DNA of 64,000 nt. It comes from Stictocephala bisonia (Eukaryota; Arthropoda; Insecta; Hemiptera; Membracidae). The stretch is from contig JAQJVL010000004.1 in the NCBI GenBank assembly GCA_035578905.1, positions 1,714,082-1,778,081 on the forward strand, written 5' to 3'. A program made the position numbers and the translations under genes. A model generated the notes under the pieces. That model saw only the letters and a program-made list of their open reading frames with translations. It was not told the origin of the DNA and made no database searches. Shown here in pieces: positions 47,981 through 59,902 of this stretch; positions within the stretch are counted from its first letter, which is position 1; every line of letters starts with the position of its first letter.

Positions 47981-49263
47981 ATTTATTTCAATCGCCTTTC
48001 TTGAATAAGTTATTTTCGCAATTTTTTACTATTTAATTCAGTATATGTATATTAAGGTCTCAAATTTACAAGTTATATTGAATTTTTGTTCTACTATAGC
48101 ACGTTCATTTTCCCCTGGAAATACAACCATTTATTATTCTAGCAGAGTTTATCAATAACCAATCCGAAAGTGTCATTTGAAAGGTGAAAACTTATTCTAG
48201 TGGTCCATAAGTAGTTTTTGTAAAAATTGAATATTTTTATGCTTTTTTCATGGTAAATGTGTGAAACTTTAAATGTCATTCTTGATGAGTTTTACATTAA
48301 AAACTCAAAATATCAACTTATGTTCACTAGAATGGACCTTTAATAATCATACAGTGTTCACTATAACTCATTATAATGATAAACACTATCCGTACAGTTG
48401 AAGTAGGAAAACATGTTATTACACGCCGACGGTAAAATTGAATTGCGACAGAGCCGCCTGGGGCTGTCGACTTTCCAGCTTCGACTCTATAATACTACTG
48501 TATGGGAAAGGCAGGGATAGTGGCTGTCTATGTGAAGTAGGCTATCTGGTTTTTCATGAATACTGGCATTGTAGGTTTTCAGTGAAATTGTTATATATTA
48601 TGTTAAGTGTGTTCGTCCGACCGGCTCAGGCCAGCGCTGGATGGAGTTTAGTTCAACGTTTCGCCGCCACTGTCGCCACGAGTAGCAGATTGAATGCAAT
48701 GCCTTGCTTTTGGTATGGGAGAGTAACAGCACTCTTTCTGCATATCCCGAGCACAAAGGAGAATAGCTCCCTCATTTATTGTAAACTTTATTAGTAAATA
48801 TGTTATGTATTATTAATCTACTTTTCCGGCCAAAAATAATTGTACAAATATCAACTCGAAATTTGTACAGACGTCAGTTATAAAATAATAATTGGTTAAA
48901 CTTTTCAAAACATTTTTATTATTAGTTCTAATTACCTCTAGGTTGGTTAGTACCATTTGTCCACTATATTCTCAAAATTTGAATAAAATATATCGCAGGT
49001 TTTGTTAATGTGTTAGGAACCAAGAAAGGCCAATTAGCCTCTTTAGGTAGCCAATCTCCGTAACAAGATTTTTTAATTTTTTTTCTCTTGACATACTTAT
49101 TACTTGTAATAAGACAATTTTATTCAAAAAATTTCTAAAATAATTTTTGATCGAACACCCTTTAGAGATCCGGTCTCAGTGCGGTTAGGTAAGGAATGAA
49201 GCGTCCCAGCTGATTTTAAATATAATGAATGTCAAAGTGTAATGTCTGTTGTTTTGGGAACAG
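47981..49263. other. End of intron 4, with CpG-rich patch 48420-48790
   Basis: Mostly AT-rich. The 48420-48790 patch is dense in CpG and G+C (GACCGGCTCAGGCCAGCGCT, TTTCGCCGCCACTGTCGCCA) and open for 118 codons. No domain is recognisable and no splice phase links it to the neighbouring exons. It could be an old element or a regulatory island. Confidence 0.4.
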
Positions 49264-49374
49264 ATGTTCTGGTGACGTCACTGACGGACACTCTGTCAGA
49301 GCACCCAGAACTGGTGAGCACGGCTCGAGCAGGCCTGACTCAGAGCCGCTCTCCCGACACTCAGCACGCTGCAG
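49264..49374 (+). CDS. Exon 5 of unrecognised helical protein
   Basis: The acceptor is TTGTTTTGGGAACAG and the donor GCTGCAG|GTCAGT; 111 nt. With the G from exon 4 it reads D-VLVTSLTDTLSEHPELV, then STARAGLTQSRSPDTQHAA. The first half is an amphipathic helix continuing from exon 4. The second half is polar, S/T/Q/R-rich and probably disordered. It is strongly GC-rich against an AT-rich background. The segment is open in more than one frame, but only the chosen one keeps phase with exons 4 and 6. It follows a 20.5-kb repeat-filled intron. Confidence 0.78.
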
Positions 49375-50703
49375 GTCAGTCAAACACAACTTGTCTCTTG
49401 ATCGTAGATCAATCTCATAGATATTATGAAGCTTTGTGAAGTATAATAATATTGCATTCACAATTACTTGTTGAAGAGTACATAATATTTACTTTATTTT
49501 AATAATCAATATATAATAATCTTTAACCCGAGGTAGACTATGACGTTGATGCATGAGCTATCTCGTCATAAGGTTGACGTTGATATAAGGTAAATTTTAA
49601 ATTCAATTTATTTATAAACGTAAAAAAATCATAGATCTAGAGTCATTTTAAAGCTGAAAAAAATAACTAAGCTGATTACAAGATTGCACTTTAACTGCAG
49701 AGTTCATTGCAGTCTATAATTCTGAAAAGACTACTCCCGCAGCTGAACAATAGGTTAAACCACTGTAAAAGGATTATTGTTTCTGTTTGTACCTAACCTC
49801 TGTGGTTCATTGATGGATATTATGAACCTTTGAAAAGTAGAATATGGCATTCACAATGACTTATTGACGAGAAAATAATATTCAGTAGACGGAAAATTTG
49901 AATAAGAATTACTATATAATATACTGATCACCTCATTTTAATTGAGTTCCATAGTTAAATATTTTAAGTTAAGTGTAATGCATTTTTTGTGATTGCTTTA
50001 TCAAACAATTTTAACACAATTTATTTCATCACAACAAACATGCCTTAGCTAATCTTGGTTCAAGATAAAATGAACTTATATTGATGTTTTATATGAAGCT
50101 AAATATAACTAATTAATCAAGCCGTATATTATCCTAAGCAAATTATTGTTTTATGTAAGAAACTGTACCTCCTAATTCTCATGGGCCACTGGCCTGTGCA
50201 GTGCACTGACCTTCATTCAACGAGTGAAGTACAGAGCATCAACTCTTTTGTACGAACCTTGGACTGTGCACTGTGCGGATAGAGCTACTGAGCCGCCACG
50301 TCGGCTTTGTTTATGTATTTGGCCGGCCTTATTAAACTTTTGATCTCACAGTCCTAACCATGGATTAGGAACATGCATGAGAGAACACGCCTCAGTTCAT
50401 TACCTAATAGTGAGTAGGTTAAAGGATGTCATCTCATGTTTCAAGTCCGAGTTCAAGAGCATCTGAACTGTAGGGCCACTGACGTAACGTGCTAAAGGCA
50501 ACAAATCTGATGACGGAGTTTTTAAGATAAAGCACATGAATGGTTATTTAACGCAATTTATAGTGCTAAACAAATATTCTGAATTAAGTGTTTTGAAAAC
50601 AAACTTTTATATTTCTTGTCTTCCATACATTTGAAATAACGTTTCCAGCTGCTTTTGAGAATTTCTTTTATAATTTAAAACAGTATTTTGAATTTGTTTC
50701 CAG
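49375..50703. other. Intron 5
   Basis: It contains SINE copy f at 50167-50312. The first ~120 bp of the intron (GATATTATGAAGCTTTGTGA, GCATTCACAATTACTTGTTG) echo at 49818-49890 in diverged form (GGATATTATGAACCTTTGAA, GCATTCACAATGACTTATTG). Confidence 0.6.
50167..50312 (-). mobile_element. tRNA-derived SINE, copy f
   Basis: On the minus strand: AGCCGACGTGGCGGCTCAGT (head and A-box region), then CAAGGTTCGTAC (B-box region), the core ACTTCACTCGTTGAATGAAG and GGCCCATGAG. Confidence 0.75.
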
Positions 50704-50768
50704 GACATGATGTCTCCACCCGTAGATTCCATGGGCCCACTATGAAGAAGACCGCTCCCAATCCTTAA
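50704..50768 (+). CDS. Exon 6, C-terminal end and stop
   Basis: The acceptor is TTTGTTTCCAG. The exon reads G-HDVSTRRFHGPTMKKTAPNP and ends in TAA. The tail is short, basic, proline- and threonine-containing and probably unstructured. Phase 1 matches exon 5, and the stop closes the 224-residue joined product. The 3' UTR is not bounded with certainty: the first canonical AATAAA I notice downstream is at about 51545, some 780 bp after the stop. No coding similarity is seen between the stop and that site. Confidence 0.75.
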
Positions 50769-52078
50769 ATCTGTCATCTATTGCAGTGAACATGTTTTGT
50801 ACTGGTCATTCAATACAATATACCGCTTCTGAAGAGTACATCATATCAAAACAGAATATAATTTTACGTATCTTGTCCTCAGAATTATATTGATGTTGTT
50901 GATTTATATTACGGGTCCAAAGTTAAGTCTGCAATAGAGATTCATGTCAAAACTAAGCCACCCCCCCCCTCCCTAGGTAGATGAATTTATATAACTTCTA
51001 GTGTAGATGTTAAATGAGATATTGTTAACTGTATAGCCAGTAGTAGTAAATTTTCACCCTCGTTGTCTTACGGAGTCAGGAGTAAACGAATGCCTAGTGA
51101 TAAGAGTGGTCATAATTGGTAACAACTCATACATTCATAAGTATATATTTTTGTAACACTTAATTATGTACATTGTTTCGTTCTGCTGCTGCACATTATA
51201 TATGTTTCTTTTCATTCAGCATTAGAAGATATTATAAACAAAGACATAGTACAAATGTTGCCTCATTGGGTTAGCCTAATTACCTCACCGAAAAAATTGT
51301 CAAGTACTTGTCTCGAAGAAAGTTATTTGTGAGATTGTGGGGATCAGGTCTCAAATCAAACCACTGAATTAATAAGAGTGGTCTTATTATCAACATCACA
51401 AGATTAAATATGGTTTGGTTTTTTCTTGAGACACTAAGTAAAGGATTATATCAAACTTTTTACATTTAATTTACTTTCATTTCAAATGGAACGATTATAC
51501 AATCACTTTCATTAGTTATTTCAATTAAATTAATTAAAAAAATTAATAAACTATGGTTGGACACTATTCTATAAATGATTGGACGCTGCCAGTAAGGCAG
51601 ACTCAGACTTTTTGTAAAACTAAATATTATCAATCATATTTTACACTGTGTTCTTGTTATATGAATCGTCTTAGACTGTAGGAGGGACAGAATATGTTGG
51701 AAATTCTATATCAGAACCAGCCAAATTGGGCAGCCTAATTGGGAATGGGAATGTATATCCATCATTTTCTACATTCAAAGTAAACTGGCTTTGACTAAAC
51801 TTGATAAGTCTTATTACGGAGAAGATTTTCTTATGCAATTCGAGAGGTCTATTAAATGTCCTACTTAATGTCTATTAAATGGTGATTGGAATATTTTGAA
51901 AAAACAAAATCAAAATTTAATAGTGCTTAGAACACACGGATAGGTTCTTGAATAACTATTCTATAAATATCACAACCAAACATCAGGCTAACAATCCTTC
52001 CTTGACTCACCAATTTTAGACAACTCATAAATTCTAAAATCTTTTAACTCTAAACAACTATTTAGTTATAACATTGGT
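50769..52078. other. 3' flank of the six-exon gene
   Basis: Probable 3' UTR of unknown length followed by intergenic DNA. A C-rich run lies near 50960. A canonical AATAAA occurs at about 51545. No other gene seen. Confidence 0.45.
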
Positions 52079-52209
52079 TTATTCAAATATTTACAACAAA
52101 AGCTGTATCCGTATGTTAGAAGACCAAGGAATCTCTTCGTCCAAATTAATATGAGATTCCTTGGTCTTCTAACATACGGATACAGCTTTTGTTGTAAATA
52201 TTTGAATAA
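52079..52209. repeat. Perfect inverted repeat, 57-bp arms, 17-nt spacer
   Basis: 52079-52135 is the exact inverse of 52153-52209 with no mismatch; the spacer is 52136-52152. The arms begin TTATTCAAATATTTACAACA and end ACCAAGGAATCTC at the loop side. A transcript would fold into a near-ideal hairpin. No terminal-repeat element or coding content is recognisable. Confidence 0.95.
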
Positions 52210-52800
52210 TGTTTTTGGCCAACATAATGTCGTTGGCTTTTTATCTTATAAACTCACATTATATTCCGTTTCACCCACTAAATTATTCCTGTAAGGCATG
52301 GACATGACATACGCCTGAGTTCTATTGTTTCAACGTCCGAGGTGGTAAAATAAGTCTGAGGCCTTGTTCTATTTGAACAATGAGAGATCCACATAAACCA
52401 TTGATTCACTAAAATTCTGTTTTGGGATAGTAATTTCCCTCACTTACTCTTCAATGGCTTTATTATCTTAGATAAGTATAATCAATCTCGTATGTATGGT
52501 TATTTGCTCTTTTAAGATGTTCCACTGAAAACTAACAACCTCATACATATTTTAGTTCAAATCCTGGGGCAAAATTCAATTACAATATAAATAACCATCC
52601 TGTGACTATTTAGAATAGACAATATTTAATAAGATACAGATTCTATACAAACATATCTTCGCATACTATTAACAGATGACCTACACATAAATGCACTGAA
52701 AAATATTCCTTATAATTATTCCACGCCTTAACACTGGGAATCAGCAAGGCTATACTGGTGATAGAATCCATACAAAGTGGCAGTACATTGAAGGTCTCTC
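52210..52800. other. Intergenic, no gene seen
   Basis: AT-rich, nothing recognised. Confidence 0.45.
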
Positions 52801-52814
52801 ACACTTCCTTACAC

Positions 52815-53640
52815 AGCACATCAGTTTCAAGTAAAAATAAAAAAACTACTGGAAGGTGCTGGATGATGACTGAGCCCTTGGACAGCACACCAGTTTCAAG
52901 TAAAAATAAAAAACTACTGGAAGGTGCTGGATGATGACTGAGCCCTTGCACAGCACACCAGTTTCAAGTAAAATTCAAAAACTGTTGAATGATGATTGAG
53001 CTCTTGCACAGCACACAAGCTTCAAGTAAAAATAAAAAACCTGCTGAAAGGTGCTGGATGATGACTGAGCCTTTGTACAGCTTCAAGTAAAAATCAAAAA
53101 CTGCTGGAAGATGCTGGATGATGACTGAGCCCTTGCACAGCACACCAACTTCAAGTAAAAATAAAAACCTGCTAGAAGGTGCTGGATGATGACTGAGTCC
53201 TTGGACAGCACACCAGTTACAGGTAAAAATAAAAAACTGTTGAATGATGATTGAGCTCTTGCACAGCACATGAGCTTCAAGTAAAAATCAAAAACTGCTG
53301 GAATGTGCTGGATGATGATTGAACCCTTGCACAGCACACCAGCTTGAAGTAAAAATAAAAACTGCTGGAAGGTGCTGAATGATGACTGAACTATTGCACA
53401 GCACACCAGCTTGAAGTAAAAATCAAAAACTGCTGGATGATGATTGAGCCCTTGCACAGCACACCAGCTTGAAGTAAAAATAAAAATGCTGGATAATGAT
53501 TGGGCCCTTTCACAGCACACCAGTTTCAAGTTAAAATAAAAAAACTGCTGGATGATGATTGAGCCCTTGCACAGCACACCAGCTTCAAGTAAAAATCAAA
53601 CGCTGCTGGAAGGTGCTGCATGATGATTGAGCCCATGTCA
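52815..53640. repeat. ~61-68-bp minisatellite
   Basis: About 13 units containing GGATGATGACTGAGCCCTTG, then CACAGCACACCAGCTTCAAG and TAAAAATCAAAAACTGCTGG. Unit length varies through loss of the AAGGTGCT segment. Minus-strand open frames are by-products. Confidence 0.93.
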
Positions 53641-54780
53641 TTAAATAAAGGCGTACATACTTGTCATGTGTGCACTGCACGGAAAGAATTGTCCTGTGGG
53701 CATTCTATCCAGCAAGGATGGTAGACCTTTCCAGTAGCTTTCAGCAAGTCTAAGCATGAACAATCAGTAAATCCGGCTGTTCGGGTGAAGTAGTTGAAAC
53801 TCGTCTGCATTTGGTTCGCTTGTTTACAGTAACGTCAGTTCAGCATCGAAGCGAAAAGTTAATACTGTATTTAAATCATAACGAATCACGAAAAGTTGAC
53901 TATATTAGTTCAGTCTCATATTGAGCAATAGGACCAATTTAGTAATAGTTACCCAAACCAATAAGTAAAGGATACACTGTGAACAATGATATGAGTTTGT
54001 CACAGCAAACTTCATATCATTCTATATTTATTCTACTTGTATTGGGTTTAAACGGCCTGTCAAATAGAATGTTTTGAATAGTAAAAAACACAACAATCGA
54101 TTGATTAGATTAATTAGTTATTTTTAAGTAATATTATTATCTTAATGGAGAATTATTTTATTTATTAATAAAAATATTCATAAATAAATAATAAATATAT
54201 TTATTGAATACAATTTTAATTAGTTTTCTTCTCACGTCATGTCATTTATCTTTTATATTAAAAACGTCATTTAGTGTAACTTGTTTCTCCCAAATAAAAA
54301 AAAACTACTGTTTACACGGAAACACATTTAATTTTTGCTAAATTAGTACGAGTAGGCTATATAAAATGTAATGACACATGTTCCTAATAAAAAATTCACT
54401 ATGAAGTTCACTACCATGGTCATAGTGATTTGTTCGTGGTTGTAGTTTTATCCTATTCAATTACACTACAACCTCTGAATTAACTGGATATGATAATACA
54501 GTAATTGAAAAGCACTAATTAGAAAATAATTAACCAGGAAATCAGAAATTAATACTCAATTCGTCACAGTCCTAGTCCGTATCTGTTGGTTAGTATAAAA
54601 ATATAGACATGAACAGCGCGAGCTGACAGACATTTTAGTAATTACTACTGGACAAGTGCAAGATGACATGCTGTTTTCAGAAGGGTAGTTGCTGCAGTGC
54701 AGTGCAAGCAAGAGCGCACGGAAGAGGAACACTGGATTAGTGACACCATTGATCAGTGTGACAGTGACACATTACATTAA
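53641..54780. other. Intergenic, no gene seen
   Basis: A TATAAAA at about 54595 is followed about 30 bp later by GC-richer sequence (GAACAGCGCGAGCTGACAGA), a core-promoter-like arrangement. No open reading frame follows, so it is noted only. Confidence 0.3.
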
Positions 54781-54799
54781 AGAGGGGAGGCTGGTTTGG

Positions 54800-55990
54800 T
54801 GATATTAACCATGTAGTGTGATTGTCATGAACTTAACCTAACATTAAACTAGGAGAGAAGGCTGGATGGGTGATGACATTCGTATGGTGTGACAGTTTAT
54901 GAGCCAAGGCCACACCACATTAAAGAGAAAGGACAGGATGGGTGATGACATTCATATGGTGTGACAATTTATGAGCCAAGGCCACACCACATTAAAAAGA
55001 AAAGACTGTATGGGTGATGACATTCATATGGTGTGACAGTTTATGAGCCAAGGCCACACCACATTAAAGAGGAAGAAGAACTGGATGGGTGATGACATTT
55101 TATGGTGTGACAATTTATGAGCCAATGCCACACCACATTTAAGAGGAGGGGCCGGAACAGTGATGGTATTTGTATGGTGTGACAAGTTATAAGCTAAAAG
55201 CCACACCACATTAAAGGGAAAGGACTGGATGGGTGATGTCATTCATATAGTGTGACAGTTTATGAGCCAAGGACACACCACATTAAAGAGAAAGGACTGG
55301 ATGGGTGATGACATTTGTATGGTGTGACAATTTATGAGCCAAGGCCACACCACATTTAAGAGGAAGATCTGGATGGGTGATGTCATTTGTATGGTGTGAC
55401 AATTTATGAGCCAAGGCCACACCACATTAAAGAGAAAGGACTGGATGGGTGATGACATTCGTATGGCATGACAGTTTATGAGCCAATGCCATACCACATT
55501 TAAGAGGAAGGGCCGGGTGAGTGATGGTATTTGTATGGTGTGACAAGTTATGAGCTCAAGGTCACATTACATAAAAGAGGAAGAACTGGATGGGCGATGT
55601 CATTCGTATGGTGTGACAATTTATGAGCCAATGCCACACCACATTTAAGAGGAAGGGCCGGATGAGTGATGGTATTTGTATGGTGTAACAAGTTATTAGC
55701 TCAAGGTCATACCACATTAAAGAGGAAGCACTTGATGGGCGATGTCTTTTGTATGGTGTGACAATTAATGATCTCAAGGCCACTCCACATTAAAGGAAAA
55801 GGACTGGATGGGTGATGTCATTCGTATGGTGTGACAGTTTATGAGCCAAGGCCACACCACATTTAAGAGGAAGGGCCAGATGGGTGATATCATGCATGTG
55901 GTGTGACAGTTTATGTGCTCAAAGCCATACCACATTATAGAGCAAGGGCTGGATGGCTGATGTCATTTTTATGGTGTGGCAGTTTGCGTC
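54800..55990. repeat. ~72-bp minisatellite
   Basis: About 16 units containing GGATGGGTGATGACATTCGT, then ATGGTGTGACAATTTATGAG, CCAAGGCCACACCACATTAA and AGAGAAAGGACT. Divergence increases at both ends. Minus-strand open frames are by-products. Confidence 0.93.
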
Positions 55991-57996
55991 ACAGTCAAGG
56001 CCATTACTAGAGTAGAGAGGAGTAGCTGGATTGGTGATGGGCTAGATACAATGTACCCGAATGAGTAATGGTAGGGGTGTAGGGCAACTGTTTTGTATTA
56101 CACATAATAAAGTAGCTCCATCAAAAGTATTATCGAGCTTCACATGATAAATGGTAACTTAATTATAGATTATAAATGAGCTTATTTTTGTATTCCTAAT
56201 AATATTGAATTCTTAAGAATATATTTTTATAGTAAATACGAACAGCCCTTAGCCATATCCATAGTTTACAGCATTCTTTCATGTCCTGATATCTTAGTTT
56301 TCTTCAATAGCCTTGATACTGTTGTTGTCTTCAAACAGATGCACTTTAATCTTCTTTATTGTTTTGAACGGTTTGTAGAAAACTAAGTTACATCAAATAG
56401 TACATAAAGAATTAAAAGTATTTAAACTATTTATCTATAAAAAGTTGTATTCTTATATCAAAATTGACTAATAGTTTAGAATGTGAATATTATTGTTATT
56501 TTTTGAGTAGTTACTAAAAAAGACACTTTATACCAATATTAATGTACTGAATACGGGAACTATATTTTTGAGCGATTTTTAAGGTGAAGATTATTACATA
56601 GATTTTTCTATGGCTGTATAAATGAGTCGTCAATGAATTTCTTCACCTTAAATTATGCTTAGATCATCTTTGTAACATGTGGAACATGTTTGTTGTTTTT
56701 AAGGATGCTGATGGTTAAAAAATTCTATTATTTCTTGTTTACTTACTGATAAATTGATTAAAAAGTGTGAAAAAGCTATTTACTCTTAACTAAGCACTAT
56801 TTACTTTATTCATCAATTAAGGACAATAGATATTTAGGTCATTTCCACTATGTTATCTGTGTGATAGCTTCTGCTAATCAAAAATCAATATTAGGGCCCT
56901 TCGAAGCTTCGAGTTATCTTTGGACTAGTAAAATAGTAACACACTGAATGATCAATAATTTATTATTGGAAGCCTCATTCTCGAGAGCATTTATGCATTA
57001 TACGTCCTATAATGGTTCGGTTAACTATATTCACAATTCATTGCTAGATGTTGATGCAAGAAGTAGCTCTTTGGTTAAATGACTATATAACTTGTACTGA
57101 ATTTAAAATTTTGTTGGTAGGAAATCAGTTTATTTAGACTGGTAAGAGAAGTAATGTGGCCAATATTTATCCTTATAAAATGCATTTTCTTTAGTTTATC
57201 TGTTTGTCATGATTTTTATAATTGAAGCAGTACGAATTTAAGAGCATAATCAAAATAATCTATAAAAAATGTATATCTTACGAATAATTTAGTGTAGATC
57301 ACAATTATTACCTTCAAAATAATTTGTATTAATATTTATTTCAATGTCCAGTGAACACTGAATCATTATTATTATTTTTTTCAAATTTTGTCAAGTGTAA
57401 TTCTATGAACTATTGTACTGTTAACTATTAAGATATTTTATTTACATAATTTATGTTCATCCAATACAACTATGGTCTGACAGTATAGTTTAAAAATATT
57501 GTAGTATTAGTTTTGAAATATTGGAATGAAAAATACTGTGTAATAAACTTAGAACAAAACGACTATGGTTTGTTTTTTTATATATATACTGTTCCCCCAA
57601 TTTATCACTAAAAAAAAAAAAAAAAAAAACACGAAGCCAAAATATTTTAAATGTTCATATTTTTTAATTCTTTCCGGCACTGAACACTATTACTTTTCTG
57701 CCAGTAATGGGTTTCTAATATTTTCTCAACACTAACTCAGTGGGTCATATAATGTTAACTATCTCGTGTATTTTTTAAGGAGTTTCTTAATGAAATTACA
57801 TTGCAAGCTTTTGTACCTTTGTTATAATATACTAACATTCAACAAATATTACTATTTATTTTCGAAGAAGTAAGTAGAAATTATGTCGCCGTCCCAGTTG
57901 GTATGGATTGTTGTAATTTTTATGGTGTGTATTAATTAAGATCAATATAAAACTCATTGCATTTACTTAGCTATATAATAATATTGTATTAACAAT
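55991..57996. other. Intergenic AT-rich sequence, no gene seen
   Basis: Contains a poly-A run of about 20 at 57610-57629 and AATAAA-like words near 57540. No domain, repeat family or RNA gene was recognised. Confidence 0.4.
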
Positions 57997-58432
57997 ACAA
58001 ATTATAAGGATTACAACAAAACCAAGTAATTAATTTTATGACCACTAGAAGCCAAGAAAACAATGTGTCAAGGAATTGATAGCAACTTTTTTTCTTGAAA
58101 ATTTAAAATTCTAAAAGTTATAAAACTTATAGAGAACATTCCTATCAACCATGTATTAAAATATAAATATGATACATTAACGGGGTTTTTTTTAGTAATA
58201 ATATGCTATATTTTATGTACAGTGAAACTAGTTAAAATTCTGATACTTTTTGTTCCAATTAGGATTAAAATTATTAAAACTTGTAATAAAATTTAAAAAG
58301 GCATATGTCATAATGTACAATAAAACAAAGAAAATAATGGTGTGATTATATTTTTCGTAGGCCTCTTAGTTCCTTAGAAAACAACCTTCAAACTCGGGTG
58401 CACATAATTTCTGCACCGACAGTAGTTTCAAT
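57997..58432 (-). repeat. Dispersed repeat R3, minus-strand copy
   Basis: Inverse of 29848-30260 with the same block order: on the minus strand CTACTGTCGGTGCAGAAATT, CCCGAGTTTGAAGG, GAGGCCTACGAAAAAT, AATTGGAACAAAAAG, CCCCGTTAATGTATC, TTGTTTTCTTGGCTTC. About 80 percent identity by eye. Confidence 0.7.
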
Positions 58433-59900
58433 TTTCAAAGCTTGGAAAAAGAAATGTACTAAAGTAAAATATAAATACACATATATATACTTATATACTA
58501 TAGTTTTTTCTATAAAAGATAATAGTCATACCTTGTAACCACTTCTTGGTTACATTTAATGATTAAATAAACAAATAAAATAATTTTGTTTGAAGCCAAC
58601 CGAAAAATTAAAATATTTAGAAAACTATTACAGCTAGAAAGATAAAATTTGTAAATAAAGTTTTGAATGAAAATTTTATAGTTTTCCTGAAATCATTGAA
58701 AATGATAATGCAACAAAAAAAGGGAATTTCATAATATTGTACAGGCTGACGAGGTAAATAAATGTTCGGATTTCTGTGACATGTCCAGACAATTTTCCTG
58801 ATCGGGATTGGTTGAGTCCGAAAACCTAGCACAATTCCTCTTTCGCCATTGGTCGATTCATTTTTGGATCTTCGACCAAGGTTAAAGGGAGTCTTTTGCC
58901 GCTTATGGTATGTTCTGCAGATGTCATGTTGCTGAAAACCACGGTCTCGCCACTCACGATACTTTCACTCTTTTGCACCCTGTCTCAAAAGAGCAGTTTT
59001 TTGTCACGTTTCACGGAGTGAGTGTAGTTTTTGCGTGGTGCGCGGTCTGTGGACCCCCTGTGGATTGTTTTTTCTTCCTGTCTCGTTGCTAGATACTGAG
59101 GACAGGAACAACACATTTTGTACTAGGCCTAAAGTAAAACAACATTTTATATAAAGGAATGCCATTTTATATTATTGGAAAACAACATTTTGTGTTGGAA
59201 AACAATATTTTGTATTATAGTAGAATAACATTTTGTATTATAACAAAGAAGAAACTTTATTAATTATAATTCAAGAAATTTTTTTTTATATGAGTATAAA
59301 TTTGTTTTAAAAATATTTTGCCTTTTTATTTGCTACTAAAATAAATATTGAAATAATAAATAAGACAAATTATTGAAGTAGAGATATTCTTTTATTTTAA
59401 TTATAGGCCATTTTCTTGAAAATAAAACAAAAAAGTGACCTTCCAGGACACAGTAAAATAGTGTATTCTTTACAGTTACAATTTATTTGAACGTTAAATT
59501 AATATGACTTTAAAAAGTGACAAAAGACTCTCAATAATAAACTCTTGCTGTTTTTTTAACATAATATTATGAATATTGTACTACCTATGGTTACGAAATA
59601 TAAAATGATTGATTGAAATAAACAATTATTTTTACATTTTAATATTTACTTTAGAAGTTTATTATAAAATAAAAACAGGTTATTTGTAACCTTAGAGCCC
59701 CCCAGAAGAATGTCAAATGCTCCAGAAACTCCTATGGTATTCAAGACTTTGTAGAAAATTTTTATCTCAAAAGTGTTAAGTAAAATTCTTTTAATTTGCA
59801 AAAAAGAAAAAATCTCACAAAGATTTCAATATTTTCCTTTAACTTATTTATTTATACTAGTCTATGTACATAAAATTTGTAAACGTACCAACAAAATATC
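58433..59900. other. Intergenic, with GC-richer patch 58740-59100
   Basis: 58780-58860 carries two inverted CCAAT boxes (GGATTGGTTGAGTCCG and CCATTGGTCGATTC) in a locally GC-richer stretch. This is promoter-like, but no coding exon is attached. The small open frame at 58910-59092 has no support. The rest is AT-rich. Confidence 0.3.
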
Positions 59901-59902
59901 AC

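Larger units (their letters stand above)
222..50768 (+). other. Span of six-exon gene (3' part), product unrecognised
   Basis: Six segments with GT-AG borders join without breaking frame: phases 0, 1, 1, 1, 1, total 675 nt ending in TAA, which gives 224 residues. This frame agreement across five introns is the main evidence for a real gene. The product is hydrophilic and mostly helix-forming, with charged heptad-like stretches in exons 1-2 and paired amphipathic helices in exons 3-5. No signal peptide, membrane segment or catalytic motif is visible. I do not recognise the family; a coiled-coil or helical-repeat scaffold is possible. Exon 1 is preceded by a splice acceptor, so the true 5' end probably lies upstream of the window. 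The introns are about 21.2, 3.3, 3.5, 20.5 and 1.3 kb and are packed with repeats. Confidence 0.8.

Noticed and set aside
48438..48794. 118-codon frame as a real exon or gene
   Set aside because: No domain, no splice phase fitting the neighbouring exons and no start context. Kept only as a CpG-rich patch of interest.
52964..55783. Minus-strand hydrophobic and histidine-rich frames in the downstream minisatellites
   Set aside because: Repeat by-products; equivalent frames recur unit by unit without constraint.
58910..59092. 60-codon cysteine-containing frame after a promoter-like patch
   Set aside because: Short, no signal, no downstream exon or family resemblance.
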